Below, in pieces: positions 26,870 to 35,368 of a stretch of 64,000 nt of DNA. The stretch is taken from the NCBI RefSeq assembly GCF_947500065.1, contig NZ_CANMQT010000004.1, forward strand, positions 186,001-250,000, in the 5' to 3' direction. A program made the position numbers and the translations under genes. How positions within the stretch are numbered: the stretch's first letter is position 1; the number at the start of each line of letters is the position of its first letter. Under the pieces are notes generated by a model, which had not been told where the DNA came from, did not search any database, and saw nothing but the letters and a program-made list of their open reading frames with translations. This stretch comes from an uncultured Aquimarina sp. GTDB taxonomy: Bacteria > Bacteroidota > Bacteroidia > Flavobacteriales > Flavobacteriaceae.

Positions 26870-26968
26870 TTATAATTTAGGGCATCTTTTACAATTACTT
26901 TTACCCTTTTTCTTGTATTTTTTACAACATTTTTTCTTTTTCCCGCCACAACTAACTTCGCAATTCAT
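26870..26968 (-). CDS. Cys/Lys-rich micropeptide (32 aa)
   Basis: An ATG at 26968 opens a 32-residue frame with six cysteines and thirteen lysines (starts MNCEVSCGGKKKKCC, ends SNCKRCPKL). The frame remains open upstream, and a GTG at 27013 would give 47 residues with one more Cys. The C..C, CC and C..C spacing suggests metal binding or disulfides. Support comes from position: the ferritin terminator lies upstream and a second strong terminator follows directly, so something is transcribed here on its own. I recall similar short Lys/Cys tails in flavobacterial hypothetical proteins but cannot verify this. The link to metal via the ferritin neighbour is inference. Confidence 0.55.
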   Translation of the reverse strand: MNCEVSCGGKKKKCCKKYKKKGKSNCKRCPKL

Positions 26969-27049
26969 TGCCGCACACGGTGAATATAAAGATGGTATTC
27001 CTGAATTCTGCACTATAATATAATTTTTATTGAATCTAAATAAAGCGCA

Positions 27050-27088
27050 AAAATAAAAAAAAAAGACTCTTTTAAAAAGAATCTTTAG
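27050..27088 (-). terminator. Intrinsic terminator of the ferritin gene
   Basis: AAAGACTCTTTT and AAAAGAATCTTT form a stem with one C/A mismatch. The long A run on its left becomes a T run on the minus strand. It starts 35 bases past the ferritin stop. Confidence 0.72.
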
Positions 27089-27122
27089 TTTTTCTTCAGT
27101 AACTTATTAACAATCAGTTACA

Positions 27123-27629
27123 TTATTCTCCAACCGGCTTAACAGCCTGAAAAGTATTGATATCTCTATCAAATAAGTAATGACCTGACTTATCATCTCC
27201 AATAATCTTTAATTTATCCAATAACGTTCTAGCGGTTGCTTCTTCTTCTAATTGTTCTGAAACATACCATTGCATAAAATTATGTACATTATAATCTTTA
27301 TGCTCTAAGCATTGGAAAATAACATTATTGATCTGTGCAGTAACAAATTCTTCGCTTTCTAAAAATATCTCGAACAATTCTCTTAATGATTTAAAATCAT
27401 CTCTTGGTTTCTCAATAGCAGGGATTACAGCTTTTCCGTTTCTTTCATTAATGAATTTAATCAATTTAGTCATATGCACACGTTCCTCTTCGGATTGTGT
27501 ATAAAAGAACTCTGCTATTCCATTATACCCATTTACATCAGCCCAACAAGCCATAGAAAGGTATTCTGCAGAAGCTTTAGCTTCATATTTTATTTGGTCA
27601 TTTAATGATTTCTCTATCTCAGGTATCAT
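27123..27629 (-). CDS. ftnA: Ferritin
   Basis: A 168-residue non-heme ferritin, an iron-storage cage subunit. The ferroxidase ligands are visible: Glu in LNDQIKYEAKASAEYLSM (helix A), E-E-x-x-H in YTQSEEERVHMTKLI (helix B), and Glu/Gln in helix C and D (SEEFVTAQI, SEQLEEEATARTLLDKL). Its length and the C-terminal GHYLFDRDI match bacterial FtnA. There is no haem Met typical of bacterioferritin. Cytoplasmic. It is monocistronic; no Fur-like box was recognised upstream. Confidence 0.95.
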   Translation of the reverse strand: MIPEIEKSLNDQIKYEAKASAEYLSMACWADVNGYNGIAEFFYTQSEEERVHMTKLIKFINERNGKAVIPAIEKPRDDFKSLRELFEIFLESEEFVTAQINNVIFQCLEHKDYNVHNFMQWYVSEQLEEEATARTLLDKLKIIGDDKSGHYLFDRDINTFQAVKPVGE

Positions 27630-27869
27630 AACTTTTTAATTTCATTTTAATTAATTAAAAGTACATAATTTATAATCTTCTAAATAGTTTTTACAAGTGT
27701 TTCCGCCTAATTTAAAATCAGACTATTTTAATCTGTTTTAATCTATTTCAATTAATGATCTAATTATATGACTAATATAAGTTAACTAAAGATCAAAAAA
27801 ATCTGTTTCCTATCCTTCTTTTGGAAGCAACAGAAAAGCACTCATAAATAAACCAAAAGGCACTATTTT

Positions 27870-28376
27870 TTATGCACGAGTATATTGTGAAATCACCTCA
27901 GTGTGTTCAGGATATTTACTCGTTAAAACACTTCTTTCGGCTAATTCAAAATCTTCAAAGTCAAATCCGGGTGATACAGTACATCCCACAAAGGAATATC
28001 CTTCAGTATCCTTTACACTTGAAGCAAACCAACAACCAGCCGGAACTACCAATTGCGGAGATTCACCAACATCAAGATTCATCCCTACGGCATATCTGGT
28101 ATATACTCCTTCTGGAGTAATCACATGCACATACAACGAATTTCCTCCATAAAAATGCCACATCTCATCTTGTTTAATACGATGAAAAGCTGAAAAATTT
28201 TCCGAAGTAAGCAGAAAATAAATTCCGGTGCAATAATTACGATCTCCTGAAAACTTATCTTTTAGAGTTTCTTTTGGAATAACGCCATCGCTTCTATAAG
28301 TCTCTTTATAAAACCCACCTTCAGGATGTGGTATCATAGTAAGTTTAGCAACTATTTGTTCTACTTTTTTTTCCAT
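27870..28376 (-). CDS. DUF985 cupin protein
   Basis: The ATG at 28376 (MEKKVEQIVAKLTMIPHPEG) was chosen over the frame opening at 28412, because the extra 12 residues would be encoded inside the sucC terminator. The product has about 168 residues and is a cupin_5/DUF985 protein. Recognisable parts are PEGGFYKETYRSD, the central strand set FSAFHRIKQDEMWHFYGGNS, LVVPAGCWFASS and SPGFDFEDFELAER. The His and Glu in FHRIKQDEMWHF are candidate metal or ligand contacts. Members are thought to bind sugars or small molecules, with no proven reaction. The C-terminus continues DFEDFELAER with a conserved-looking helix. Confidence 0.9.
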   Translation of the reverse strand: MEKKVEQIVAKLTMIPHPEGGFYKETYRSDGVIPKETLKDKFSGDRNYCTGIYFLLTSENFSAFHRIKQDEMWHFYGGNSLYVHVITPEGVYTRYAVGMNLDVGESPQLVVPAGCWFASSVKDTEGYSFVGCTVSPGFDFEDFELAERSVLTSKYPEHTEVISQYTRA

Positions 28377-28390
28377 ACTATTATTTGGTA

Positions 28391-28432
28391 AAAAAAAGAA
28401 GCGACCCAACATATGGATCGCTTCAAAATATA
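28391..28432 (-). terminator. Intrinsic terminator of sucC
   Basis: GAAGCGA and TCGCTTC pair, with a second inner CCC/TGG-rich part, and the A run at 28391-28397 supplies T7 on the minus strand. It lies about 30 bases after the sucC stop. Confidence 0.8.
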
Positions 28433-28452
28433 TTATAAATCTCTATTAGATA

Positions 28453-29646
28453 TTATGCTAATACTGCTTGCACTTTATCCGCAGCTTCCTGAAATTGTAC
28501 AGCACTCTGTACATCCAATCCACTGTTATCTATTAATTCTTTAGCGATATCTGCATTAGTTCCTTGTAAACGTACAATAATTGGAACATTAATAGCATCT
28601 CCCATATTTTTATAAGCGTCTACTACACCTTGAGCAACTCGATCACAACGAACGATTCCTCCAAAAATATTGATCAATATTGCTTTTACATTCTCATCTT
28701 TAAGAATGATTCTAAATGCTTCTTCTACACGCTTAGCATCTGCAGTTCCACCTACATCAAGAAAGTTAGCAGGTTCTCCACCAGCTTGCTTGATTAAATC
28801 CATCGTTGCCATAGCAAGACCAGCTCCATTTACCATACATCCTACATTACCATCTAAGTCAACATAGTTAAGTCCTACTTCATTAGCTTCAACTTCAATT
28901 GGATTTTCTTCACGAATATCGCGCATATCTACATAATTCTTATGGCGATACAATGCATTATCATCGATAGTAACCTTAGCATCAACTGCCATGATTTTAT
29001 CATCACTTGTTTTTAAAACAGGATTGATCTCAAACATAGAAGAATCCGATTTAACATAAGCAGTATATAATGCCATCACGAACTTTGTCATTTCTTTAAA
29101 CGCACCACCACTTAATCCTAAGTTAAAAGCAATACGTCTAGCTTGAAATGGTAATAATCCTACCGAAGGATCAATTTCTTCTGTAAAAATTAAATGTGGA
29201 GTTTCTTCTGCCACAGTTTCTATATCCATTCCACCTTCTGTAGAATACATAACCATATTACGACCTGTAGCACGATTTAATAATACAGAAATATAAAATT
29301 CGTCTGGTTCACTATCTCCAGGATAATATACATCTTCTGCTACTAATACTTGATGTACTTTTTTTCCTTCTGCTGATGTCTGAGGAGTAATCAAATTCAT
29401 TCCGATGATTTGTCCTGCTATATCTTCTACTTCCTGAAGATTTTTAGCAAGCTTTACTCCACCACCTTTTCCTCGACCACCTGCGTGTACTTGTGCTTTG
29501 ATCACATGCCATCCAGTACCTGTCTCAGCAGTTAGTTGTTTTGCAGCAGCAACTGCTTCTTTAGCATTTTGTGCAACAATACCGCGCTGGATACGCACAC
29601 CAAAGCTGCTTAATATCTCTTTACCCTGATATTCGTGTAAGTTCAT
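28453..29646 (-). CDS. sucC: Succinyl-CoA synthetase beta subunit (ADP-forming)
   Basis: A 397-residue ATP-grasp protein that, with SucD, converts succinyl-CoA to succinate with nucleotide triphosphate formation in the TCA cycle. Signature features are the start [12 protein letters not shown], the glycine-rich [14 protein letters not shown], the metal site [43 protein letters not shown] and [10 protein letters not shown]. sucD is not next to it, which is usual in this class. It is monocistronic by its terminator. Confidence 0.98.
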   Translation of the reverse strand: MNLHEYQGKEILSSFGVRIQRGIVAQNAKEAVAAAKQLTAETGTGWHVIKAQVHAGGRGKGGGVKLAKNLQEVEDIAGQIIGMNLITPQTSAEGKKVHQVLVAEDVYYPGDSEPDEFYISVLLNRATGRNMVMYSTEGGMDIETVAEETPHLIFTEEIDPSVGLLPFQARRIAFNLGLSGGAFKEMTKFVMALYTAYVKSDSSMFEINPVLKTSDDKIMAVDAKVTIDDNALYRHKNYVDMRDIREENPIEVEANEVGLNYVDLDGNVGCMVNGAGLAMATMDLIKQAGGEPANFLDVGGTADAKRVEEAFRIILKDENVKAILINIFGGIVRCDRVAQGVVDAYKNMGDAINVPIIVRLQGTNADIAKELIDNSGLDVQSAVQFQEAADKVQAVLA

Positions 29647-29801
29647 AGTCTTATTTTTTACCTTTTGAATAGGAGTCCCAAAAATAGCAAAAGTGAAGTT
29701 ACTGTGCCAATCTTTTGTGGTAAAAAAAGTTATATTGAAATAGCCATCGCATTCTCTAAAAATTAACTACAAAAATTATCCGAAATTGAACCTTAATTCA
29801 A

Positions 29802-30437
29802 TTATAACTCGAAATCTTCAAAATCCAAAGGATCAAAATTCTTAAAGTGTCCATTCAGCTTAATTACTTCTTTAGCACGATTCATTTCTCTAACTACAGG
29901 AATCGTTATTTTAAGGTGACCAATAAGATAATTAAGACGTTCTAGTTCACTTCTTAGTTTTAGCAAATGATATTCCTGATATAATGCCAAACCAACCTTA
30001 TGTGCTACCTGATAACTAACAAATGGAATGTTAAAAATTGGAGGTTTTTCAATGGTTAGTTCTACATACAATATAGCAATGTTTTTTAGTAATTCTTCCT
30101 GAAGTTCTTCTACTCCATTCTCTCTATCCTCCAAGTATTCAACCTCTCCTCCTGCATATAGCTTACCTGGTAATTGTTTATGAAAACTTTTAATCCTAAA
30201 AACTCTTGTACCTATACAAACTACATCACTAGAACCATTAGGATATCTTTTTTCTACTTTTTGTAAGGTGACCTCGGTACCATACTCCAATTCTTTATCA
30301 ATATAAGTTGGTACACCAAAAGAGATTCCTTCACCTTCACAATCAGTTATTAACTGTTGATATCGCTCTTCGAAAATATGCAGTGGTAGTCTTTCTCCAG
30401 GATATACTACTAATTGTAATGGGAAGAGTGGCAACAT
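29802..30437 (-). CDS. Lon N-terminal (substrate-binding) domain protein
   Basis: A 211-residue stand-alone LON_substr_bdg domain protein. It opens with MLPLFPLQLVVYPGERLPLH and IFEERYQQLI, followed by the beta barrel GTEVTLQKVEKRYPNGSSD and FRIKSF, and a helical second half (LKLRSELERLNYLIGHLKI, VVREMNRAKEVIKLN). No ATPase or protease domains are present, unlike full-length Lon. Such proteins may act as adaptors or substrate selectors. The gene diverges from lysA with a 180-base gap that should hold promoters. Confidence 0.9.
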   Translation of the reverse strand: MLPLFPLQLVVYPGERLPLHIFEERYQQLITDCEGEGISFGVPTYIDKELEYGTEVTLQKVEKRYPNGSSDVVCIGTRVFRIKSFHKQLPGKLYAGGEVEYLEDRENGVEELQEELLKNIAILYVELTIEKPPIFNIPFVSYQVAHKVGLALYQEYHLLKLRSELERLNYLIGHLKITIPVVREMNRAKEVIKLNGHFKNFDPLDFEDFEL

Positions 30438-30617
30438 TTTTTATTTTAAAAATACTAAATAATGACTACTTATTATGTATCATATCGGTTCAAAAATTGA
30501 AAATTCGTTATTTGAAGCTTATTTTTTTTAGGTTTACATAATTTTACACTAATTACGCGGCGCTTAGAGGTAATCTATAGTAAAATTGGTAATTTCGTAC
30601 CCTTAATTTTAATTAAA

Positions 30618-31850
30618 ATGGAAAACGCAAATTTATTAGCAATCGCAAAAGAATTTGAGAGTCCTATATATGTATATGACTCCGAAAAAATTGTTTCACA
30701 ATATGAACGCCTAACCAACGCTTTTAAACAGGTGAAACATGTAAAACTTAACTATGCTGTCAAGGCATTGTCTAATCTTGCGATATTAAAACTAATGAAT
30801 TCATTAGGTGCTGGATTAGATACCGTATCCATTCAAGAAGTTGCATTAGGGCTGAAGGCAGGAGTTTCGCCTAGTAATATTATTTTTACTCCCAACGGAG
30901 TTTCTTTGGAAGAAATTGAGAAGGTTTCTGAAATGGGTGTTCAAATTAATATAGACAACCTTTCTATTCTTGAACAATTCGGAACAAAACATCCGAATGT
31001 ACCTGTTTGCATTAGAATAAACCCACACGTAATGGCAGGAGGAAACAGTAAGATTTCTGTAGGCCATATTGATAGTAAATTTGGTATTTCTATTCATCAG
31101 ATTCCACATATTCTAAGGATTGTAGAGAATACCGGCATGAACATTAATGGTATCCATATGCATACGGGTAGCGATATTTTGGACATTGACGTGTTTCTAT
31201 ACGCTAGTGAGATACTATTTGAAACTGCTAAAAACTTCAAGAATCTAGATTTTATAGATTTCGGAAGTGGTTTTAAGGTTCCTTATAAAGAAGGAGATAT
31301 TGAAACTAATATTGAAGAATTTGGTGAAAAACTCACGAAGCGTTTTAATGATTTTTGTAAAGAATACGGAAAAGAATTAACTCTCGGATTCGAGCCAGGA
31401 AAGTTTTTAGTAAGTGAAGCTGGATATTTTCTAGCGAAAGTAAACGTTGTAAAACAAACTACTTCTACTGTTTTTGCTGGAATTGATAGTGGTTTCAATC
31501 ACCTTATTAGACCTATGTTTTATGACTCTTATCATGAAATCGTAAATATTTCGAACCCTAAAGGTAGAGAACGTTTTTATTCTATCGTAGGATATATTTG
31601 TGAAACTGACACTTTTGCTACAAATCGAAGAATTCTAGAAATTACAGAAGGAGATATTTTAGCCTTCAAAAATGCTGGTGCTTATTGTTTTTCTATGGCC
31701 AGTAATTATAATTCTCGTTTCCGTCCAGCAGAAGTGCTTTGGCATAACAACGAAGCACATTTAATCCGTAAGCGTGAAACTTTTGAAGACCTTACTAAGA
31801 ATCAAGTAGAAGTGGATATTTTTTCAAAAATCTCTGAACCTGCTTCATAA
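30618..31850 (+). CDS. lysA: Diaminopimelate decarboxylase
   Basis: A 410-residue PLP enzyme of the alanine racemase-like barrel family that makes L-lysine from meso-diaminopimelate. The PLP lysine lies in LNYAVKALSNLAIL; other motifs are GAGLDTVSIQEV, HMHTGSDI, the phosphate-binding glycines IDFGSGFKV, the Glu in GFEPGKFL, and the C-terminal GAYCFSMASNYNSR, with a Cys supplied across the dimer. The length is normal. Ornithine or carboxynorspermidine decarboxylase are related alternatives, but the C-terminal motif supports LysA. It is followed by a strong terminator. Confidence 0.93.
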   Translation: MENANLLAIAKEFESPIYVYDSEKIVSQYERLTNAFKQVKHVKLNYAVKALSNLAILKLMNSLGAGLDTVSIQEVALGLKAGVSPSNIIFTPNGVSLEEIEKVSEMGVQINIDNLSILEQFGTKHPNVPVCIRINPHVMAGGNSKISVGHIDSKFGISIHQIPHILRIVENTGMNINGIHMHTGSDILDIDVFLYASEILFETAKNFKNLDFIDFGSGFKVPYKEGDIETNIEEFGEKLTKRFNDFCKEYGKELTLGFEPGKFLVSEAGYFLAKVNVVKQTTSTVFAGIDSGFNHLIRPMFYDSYHEIVNISNPKGRERFYSIVGYICETDTFATNRRILEITEGDILAFKNAGAYCFSMASNYNSRFRPAEVLWHNNEAHLIRKRETFEDLTKNQVEVDIFSKISEPAS

Positions 31851-31872
31851 AAAGAAATTTAATATTTATAAA

Positions 31873-31908
31873 AAATGCATCTGGATATAATCCAGATGCA
31901 TTTTCTTT
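31873..31908. terminator. Intrinsic terminator after lysA, probably bidirectional
   Basis: A 12-bp perfect stem (AATGCATCTGGA / TCCAGATGCATT) with a 5-base loop is followed by T-rich sequence on the plus strand and by T5 on the minus strand. It would stop both lysA and the converging amidohydrolase gene. Confidence 0.88.
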
Positions 31909-31931
31909 TCATTTTGTATTTTTCAATAAAT

Positions 31932-33503
31932 TTATTCTTTCATACCTGGTTGAATTATAGAAAAGTTTTCATTTGTCTTTGCTTCATCCACCATTCTTTT
32001 CACATCGGCAAGTAATTCTTTTGCATTGTACACAATACCATCTTTAATAGTATATTGAACACCTCCTGCTCTAATTATTTTATTCTCGGCTGTTAATCTA
32101 ATCGCTCCAGTACCGTATAGCACTTTTAGGTTTTTAAGAGGGTTTTCTTTTACCAATACAAAATCAGCTAATTTACCCACCTCAACCGATCCAATTTTAT
32201 CAGAAACCCCTAAAGCTTCTGCTCCATTTAATGTTGCTGCTCTGATCACTTCGAGAGGATGAAAACCTGCTTCTCTTAACAGCTCTAATTCTCTTACATA
32301 AGCAAAACCATACAATTGAAATATAAATCCAGAGTCTGAACCAGTAGTAACTCTTCCTCCTCTATTTTTATATTCATTTATAAAAGTCATCCATAAACGA
32401 TAATTTTCTTTCCAAACTACTTCTTGCTCAGTTCCCCAATCATGCCAATAAGAACCATGTGAAATTTTACTAGGTTGATAGAATTTCCATAGCGAAGGCA
32501 GTGTATAGGTTTCATGCCATTCTGCTCTTCGCGCTCTTTGCAGATCCCTACTAGCTTCATAAATATTAAAAGTAGGATCTAAGGTGAAATCTAATTCAAG
32601 AAGTTCATTCATCACCTTATTCCAATGATCAGAATATGGCTTAGCAGCTTGTTTCCATAATTTTCCTGCTTCCTCAAATCTATGTTGTTCATTCTGATAA
32701 TTATAATCTAAAGGATAATGCTGAATCGTTTTATCCTCGAACAATGCCTCAGGTAATCCATACCAATGCTCCATAGTAGTTAATCCAGCTCTGGCTGAAT
32801 TAAGAACATTCCAACGAGCAACATCTGTTTGAGCGTGATGGCAAGCAGAACCTAATCCTAATTTTTTATTCTCATCAAGTGCCGCCTTCATTATTTCCGG
32901 TGCAGCTCCAAAAAACTTTATTCCATCTGCTCCTTTTTTAGCATTTTCTCGAACCCAATTTCGAGCCATTTCGGCAGTACTTATAGATTCTTTGCTTCCT
33001 TGTCCAAAACCAGTATAAGCATAAATACGTGGGGCTATAATTTCATTTTTCTTACTAGCGTTTTTGAGCTTCAACGTCCAATCAATTCCTCTTCCACTGG
33101 GTTCTCTAACAGTCGTAATTCCATGCGCCATCCATAACTTAAACACATAGTCAGAATCAGCTCCTTGTGTAACTCCACCGATATGTCCGTGCATATCCAC
33201 AAAGCTCGGTAAAAGATACATTCCTTCAGCATCTAGCTCCTTTCCTCCAAGCTTTAATTTTGGTCTCTTAGCATCTTCTATTTCAACTCCCGGATATCCA
33301 ACAACTACAATATCCTTAATGATATTTTTTTCTACAACGATATCTACCGGACCTCTTGGTGGTGCTCCATTACCGTTAATCAGTGTAACACCTCTAATAA
33401 TCAGCTGAGAGAATGGTCCTTCACTAAATTCTTGCGAGTAAATTTTGACATTACAGACAATAGAAAGGATAAAAAACCCTACGATTAATTTATATTTATT
33501 CAT
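31932..33503 (-). CDS. Exported amidohydrolase family protein
   Basis: A 523-residue metal-dependent hydrolase with a signal peptide (MNKYKLIVGFFILSIVCNVKIYSQ). Metal ligands can be followed: H-x-H in LPSFVDMHGHIGG, a candidate Lys in KKGADGIKFFG, His in SACHHAQTDVA and TMEHWYG, and Asp in TTGSDSGF. The C-terminus returns to the small beta sandwich (KIGSVEVGKLADFVLV), as in imidazolonepropionase/dipeptidase-like members. The substrate is unknown; a cyclic amide or peptide is plausible. Probably periplasmic. Confidence 0.9.
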   Translation of the reverse strand: MNKYKLIVGFFILSIVCNVKIYSQEFSEGPFSQLIIRGVTLINGNGAPPRGPVDIVVEKNIIKDIVVVGYPGVEIEDAKRPKLKLGGKELDAEGMYLLPSFVDMHGHIGGVTQGADSDYVFKLWMAHGITTVREPSGRGIDWTLKLKNASKKNEIIAPRIYAYTGFGQGSKESISTAEMARNWVRENAKKGADGIKFFGAAPEIMKAALDENKKLGLGSACHHAQTDVARWNVLNSARAGLTTMEHWYGLPEALFEDKTIQHYPLDYNYQNEQHRFEEAGKLWKQAAKPYSDHWNKVMNELLELDFTLDPTFNIYEASRDLQRARRAEWHETYTLPSLWKFYQPSKISHGSYWHDWGTEQEVVWKENYRLWMTFINEYKNRGGRVTTGSDSGFIFQLYGFAYVRELELLREAGFHPLEVIRAATLNGAEALGVSDKIGSVEVGKLADFVLVKENPLKNLKVLYGTGAIRLTAENKIIRAGGVQYTIKDGIVYNAKELLADVKRMVDEAKTNENFSIIQPGMKE

Positions 33504-33713
33504 ATAAAACGATTTATGTGATATCGGATAAATGACAATGTATCTTTAGAAATAAAGTTACCCAATTCTTTATGGATTCATAATATTTTGGTTTAAAGTT
33601 TAGCTAAACTCATAAAAAACACTCGCAACCTTCTTAAAAACCATGCTTTTAACACATTTGATTAACAAAATTTAAGATAGATTTTTCTTATTTTTAATCA
33701 AATCATCTTCATT

Positions 33714-34226
33714 ATGAAAAAACTACAATGGAATTCATTTACAAAAAAGATCTATGTCCATGCTTCAGCAAAGAAGCTATATGACCTATGGGCAACTTCA
33801 GATGGTATTACATCTTGGTTTCTTAAAGAAGCGGAATATATTACATCTACTGGTAACAAAAGAGATCCTTCTGAACGTTTTCAAAAAGGAGATTCATATA
33901 CATGGTCTTGGCATAACTGGGATGACAAAGAGGAAGGAGAAATTCTAGAAGCTAATGGACAGGATTATATAGAATTACTATTTGGGGGTTGTAAAGTATC
34001 TGTCAAATTAGAAGAAAAAAATGATGTGACTATCGTGATTCTTACACAATTTGAAATTCCCGAAGATGATGACAGTAAACTAAAATTACATTATGGTTGT
34101 AGCAATGGTTGGACTTTTTGGCTTACAAACTTAAAAGCCTATATAGAGCACGGAATCTTGTTAAATGAAAAAGAGATTGATTTACGAGGACAGGAACTTG
34201 CTGGGTATCAATTTGTAAATATGTAA
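33714..34226 (+). CDS. SRPBCC/AHSA1-like (START-fold) protein
   Basis: A 170-residue START-fold protein of the Aha1/SRPBCC type. The opening KIYVHASAKKLYDLWATSDG, SWFLKEAEYI, the WSWHNWDDKEEGEILEAN strands and the C-terminal GWTFWLTNLKAYIEHGI are characteristic. The hydrophobic pocket of this fold binds lipids or polyketides; no catalytic residues stand out. Cytoplasmic, single gene. It ends 2 bases before the end of the converging DUF3820 gene. Confidence 0.9.
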   Translation: MKKLQWNSFTKKIYVHASAKKLYDLWATSDGITSWFLKEAEYITSTGNKRDPSERFQKGDSYTWSWHNWDDKEEGEILEANGQDYIELLFGGCKVSVKLEEKNDVTIVILTQFEIPEDDDSKLKLHYGCSNGWTFWLTNLKAYIEHGILLNEKEIDLRGQELAGYQFVNM

Positions 34227-34228
34227 AA

Positions 34229-34453
34229 TTAAAACTTCTTGATATTTCTTATCAAATATTCAAGGCCATTTAACTTAAGCTCATACACTGTCTGCATCTG
34301 CTGTCCAAGAGTACCTTTAGGAAATCCTTTATTATGGTACCAAACAATATAATACTCTGGTAAGTCAATAAGAAATCGGTCTTTGTATTTACCAAAAGGC
34401 ATTTTGGTATTAGCTAACTTGATTAAAAAATCCTTCTGAGATTGGAGATCCAT
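34229..34453 (-). CDS. DUF3820 family protein
   Basis: A 74-residue protein. The segment KMPFGKYKDRFLIDLPEYYI followed by WYHNKGFPKGTLGQQM is the DUF3820 core, seen in exonuclease-associated and stand-alone proteins. The fold is small and basic. It may be cotranscribed with the DUF922 gene 22 bases upstream. Function unknown. Confidence 0.9.
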   Translation of the reverse strand: MDLQSQKDFLIKLANTKMPFGKYKDRFLIDLPEYYIVWYHNKGFPKGTLGQQMQTVYELKLNGLEYLIRNIKKF

Positions 34454-34475
34454 AAATTATTAAGAGAAAATAAAC

Positions 34476-35009
34476 TTATTTGGCATATGCTCTATAATAC
34501 TTCATTAAATTTTTAACCTTTTTCTCCCATTTTTTCTGACTAGTCTTATTCTTGGAATGTTCTGTTTCTGAATCATATTGCTCTTGCATATTAATTCTCA
34601 TCCGCTCCACTCTTTTATACATCTTGTTAAGGTCTTTACGGACATCTTTACCAGGTCTATACTCTTTCAATTTCTTGCGCATAATTCTAGCGTGTAATTC
34701 TGAAATATCAAAATGTACCTGCTCATGTAATAATAAGTATTTAGTAGACTGACCTTTTTTCACCCATGACAATGACGGGTAACAAAAGCTGTCCACTTCG
34801 TACTTCAATTCAATTTTCCCATAATCCTTACTTATAGACCATTGGTAAGTTATTCCTGTATTGACACTAGCGTCAAAATTACTGTCCCATTTAGGTTCTC
34901 CTCTAAAATCTGACCAATCTAACTTACTCTTTTCTGCATAAGAAAAACGCTCTACATATCCATGATTAGCAAAAACCAAAACTAAGAGAATAGTAAAAAA
35001 TTTACCCAT
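34476..35009 (-). CDS. DUF922 family exported protein with HExxH motif
   Basis: A 177-residue protein with a signal peptide (MGKFFTILLVLVFANHG). It contains a zinc-metallopeptidase-like HEQVH motif within LLLHEQVHFDISELHAR, plus conserved WSDFRGEPKW and the Arg/Lys-rich helix LNKMYKRVERMRINMQEQYD with a second acidic Y-D-x-E-T region. This is the DUF922 family, predicted Zn-dependent proteases of the periplasm. A third zinc ligand is not certain by eye. Confidence 0.85.
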   Translation of the reverse strand: MGKFFTILLVLVFANHGYVERFSYAEKSKLDWSDFRGEPKWDSNFDASVNTGITYQWSISKDYGKIELKYEVDSFCYPSLSWVKKGQSTKYLLLHEQVHFDISELHARIMRKKLKEYRPGKDVRKDLNKMYKRVERMRINMQEQYDSETEHSKNKTSQKKWEKKVKNLMKYYRAYAK

Positions 35010-35368
35010 AATTGCAATAATTATGCCCTGCTAAAAGTTGTTTATTTCTATTTCAATATCTAAATATACAATACGGGGCAAGTATTGATAATCTTTACTC
35101 AAATAGATTTTATTTATCTTAAGATATAATGCTATATCTATCCCAATCGAAACAATTTTTCCAAAATTCAGTAGTTACTTTAGTTTATCAAAATCGTCTT
35201 TTAACTATATAACAATTTTCATACCACGACTTTAAAAACACCTAAAAAACTACACTAAAATTTAATCAAGTTTTGTTTTTATCTATAAAAACAAAACAAT
35301 TCAGAATCTAAAAATAAAAAAAATGAATTTAAAATCAGCTGTAAAATTCATTATTGATGAAATTAATT
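35010..35368. other. Intergenic region, promoter of DUF922 gene
   Basis: 359 bases, extremely AT-rich, with no supported gene. A 23-residue plus-strand frame at 35323-35391 runs into the 3' end of the LysM gene and is not called. Confidence 0.5.

Noticed and set aside
26829-27023. A 64-codon plus-strand frame rich in Leu and Phe
   Set aside because: It is the antisense of the lysine-rich micropeptide and starts inside the terminator; Phe/Leu runs are what antisense of Lys codons gives.
27870-28412. The longer start of the cupin gene at 28412
   Set aside because: The extra codons lie inside the sucC terminator hairpin, and the family start fits the ATG at 28376.
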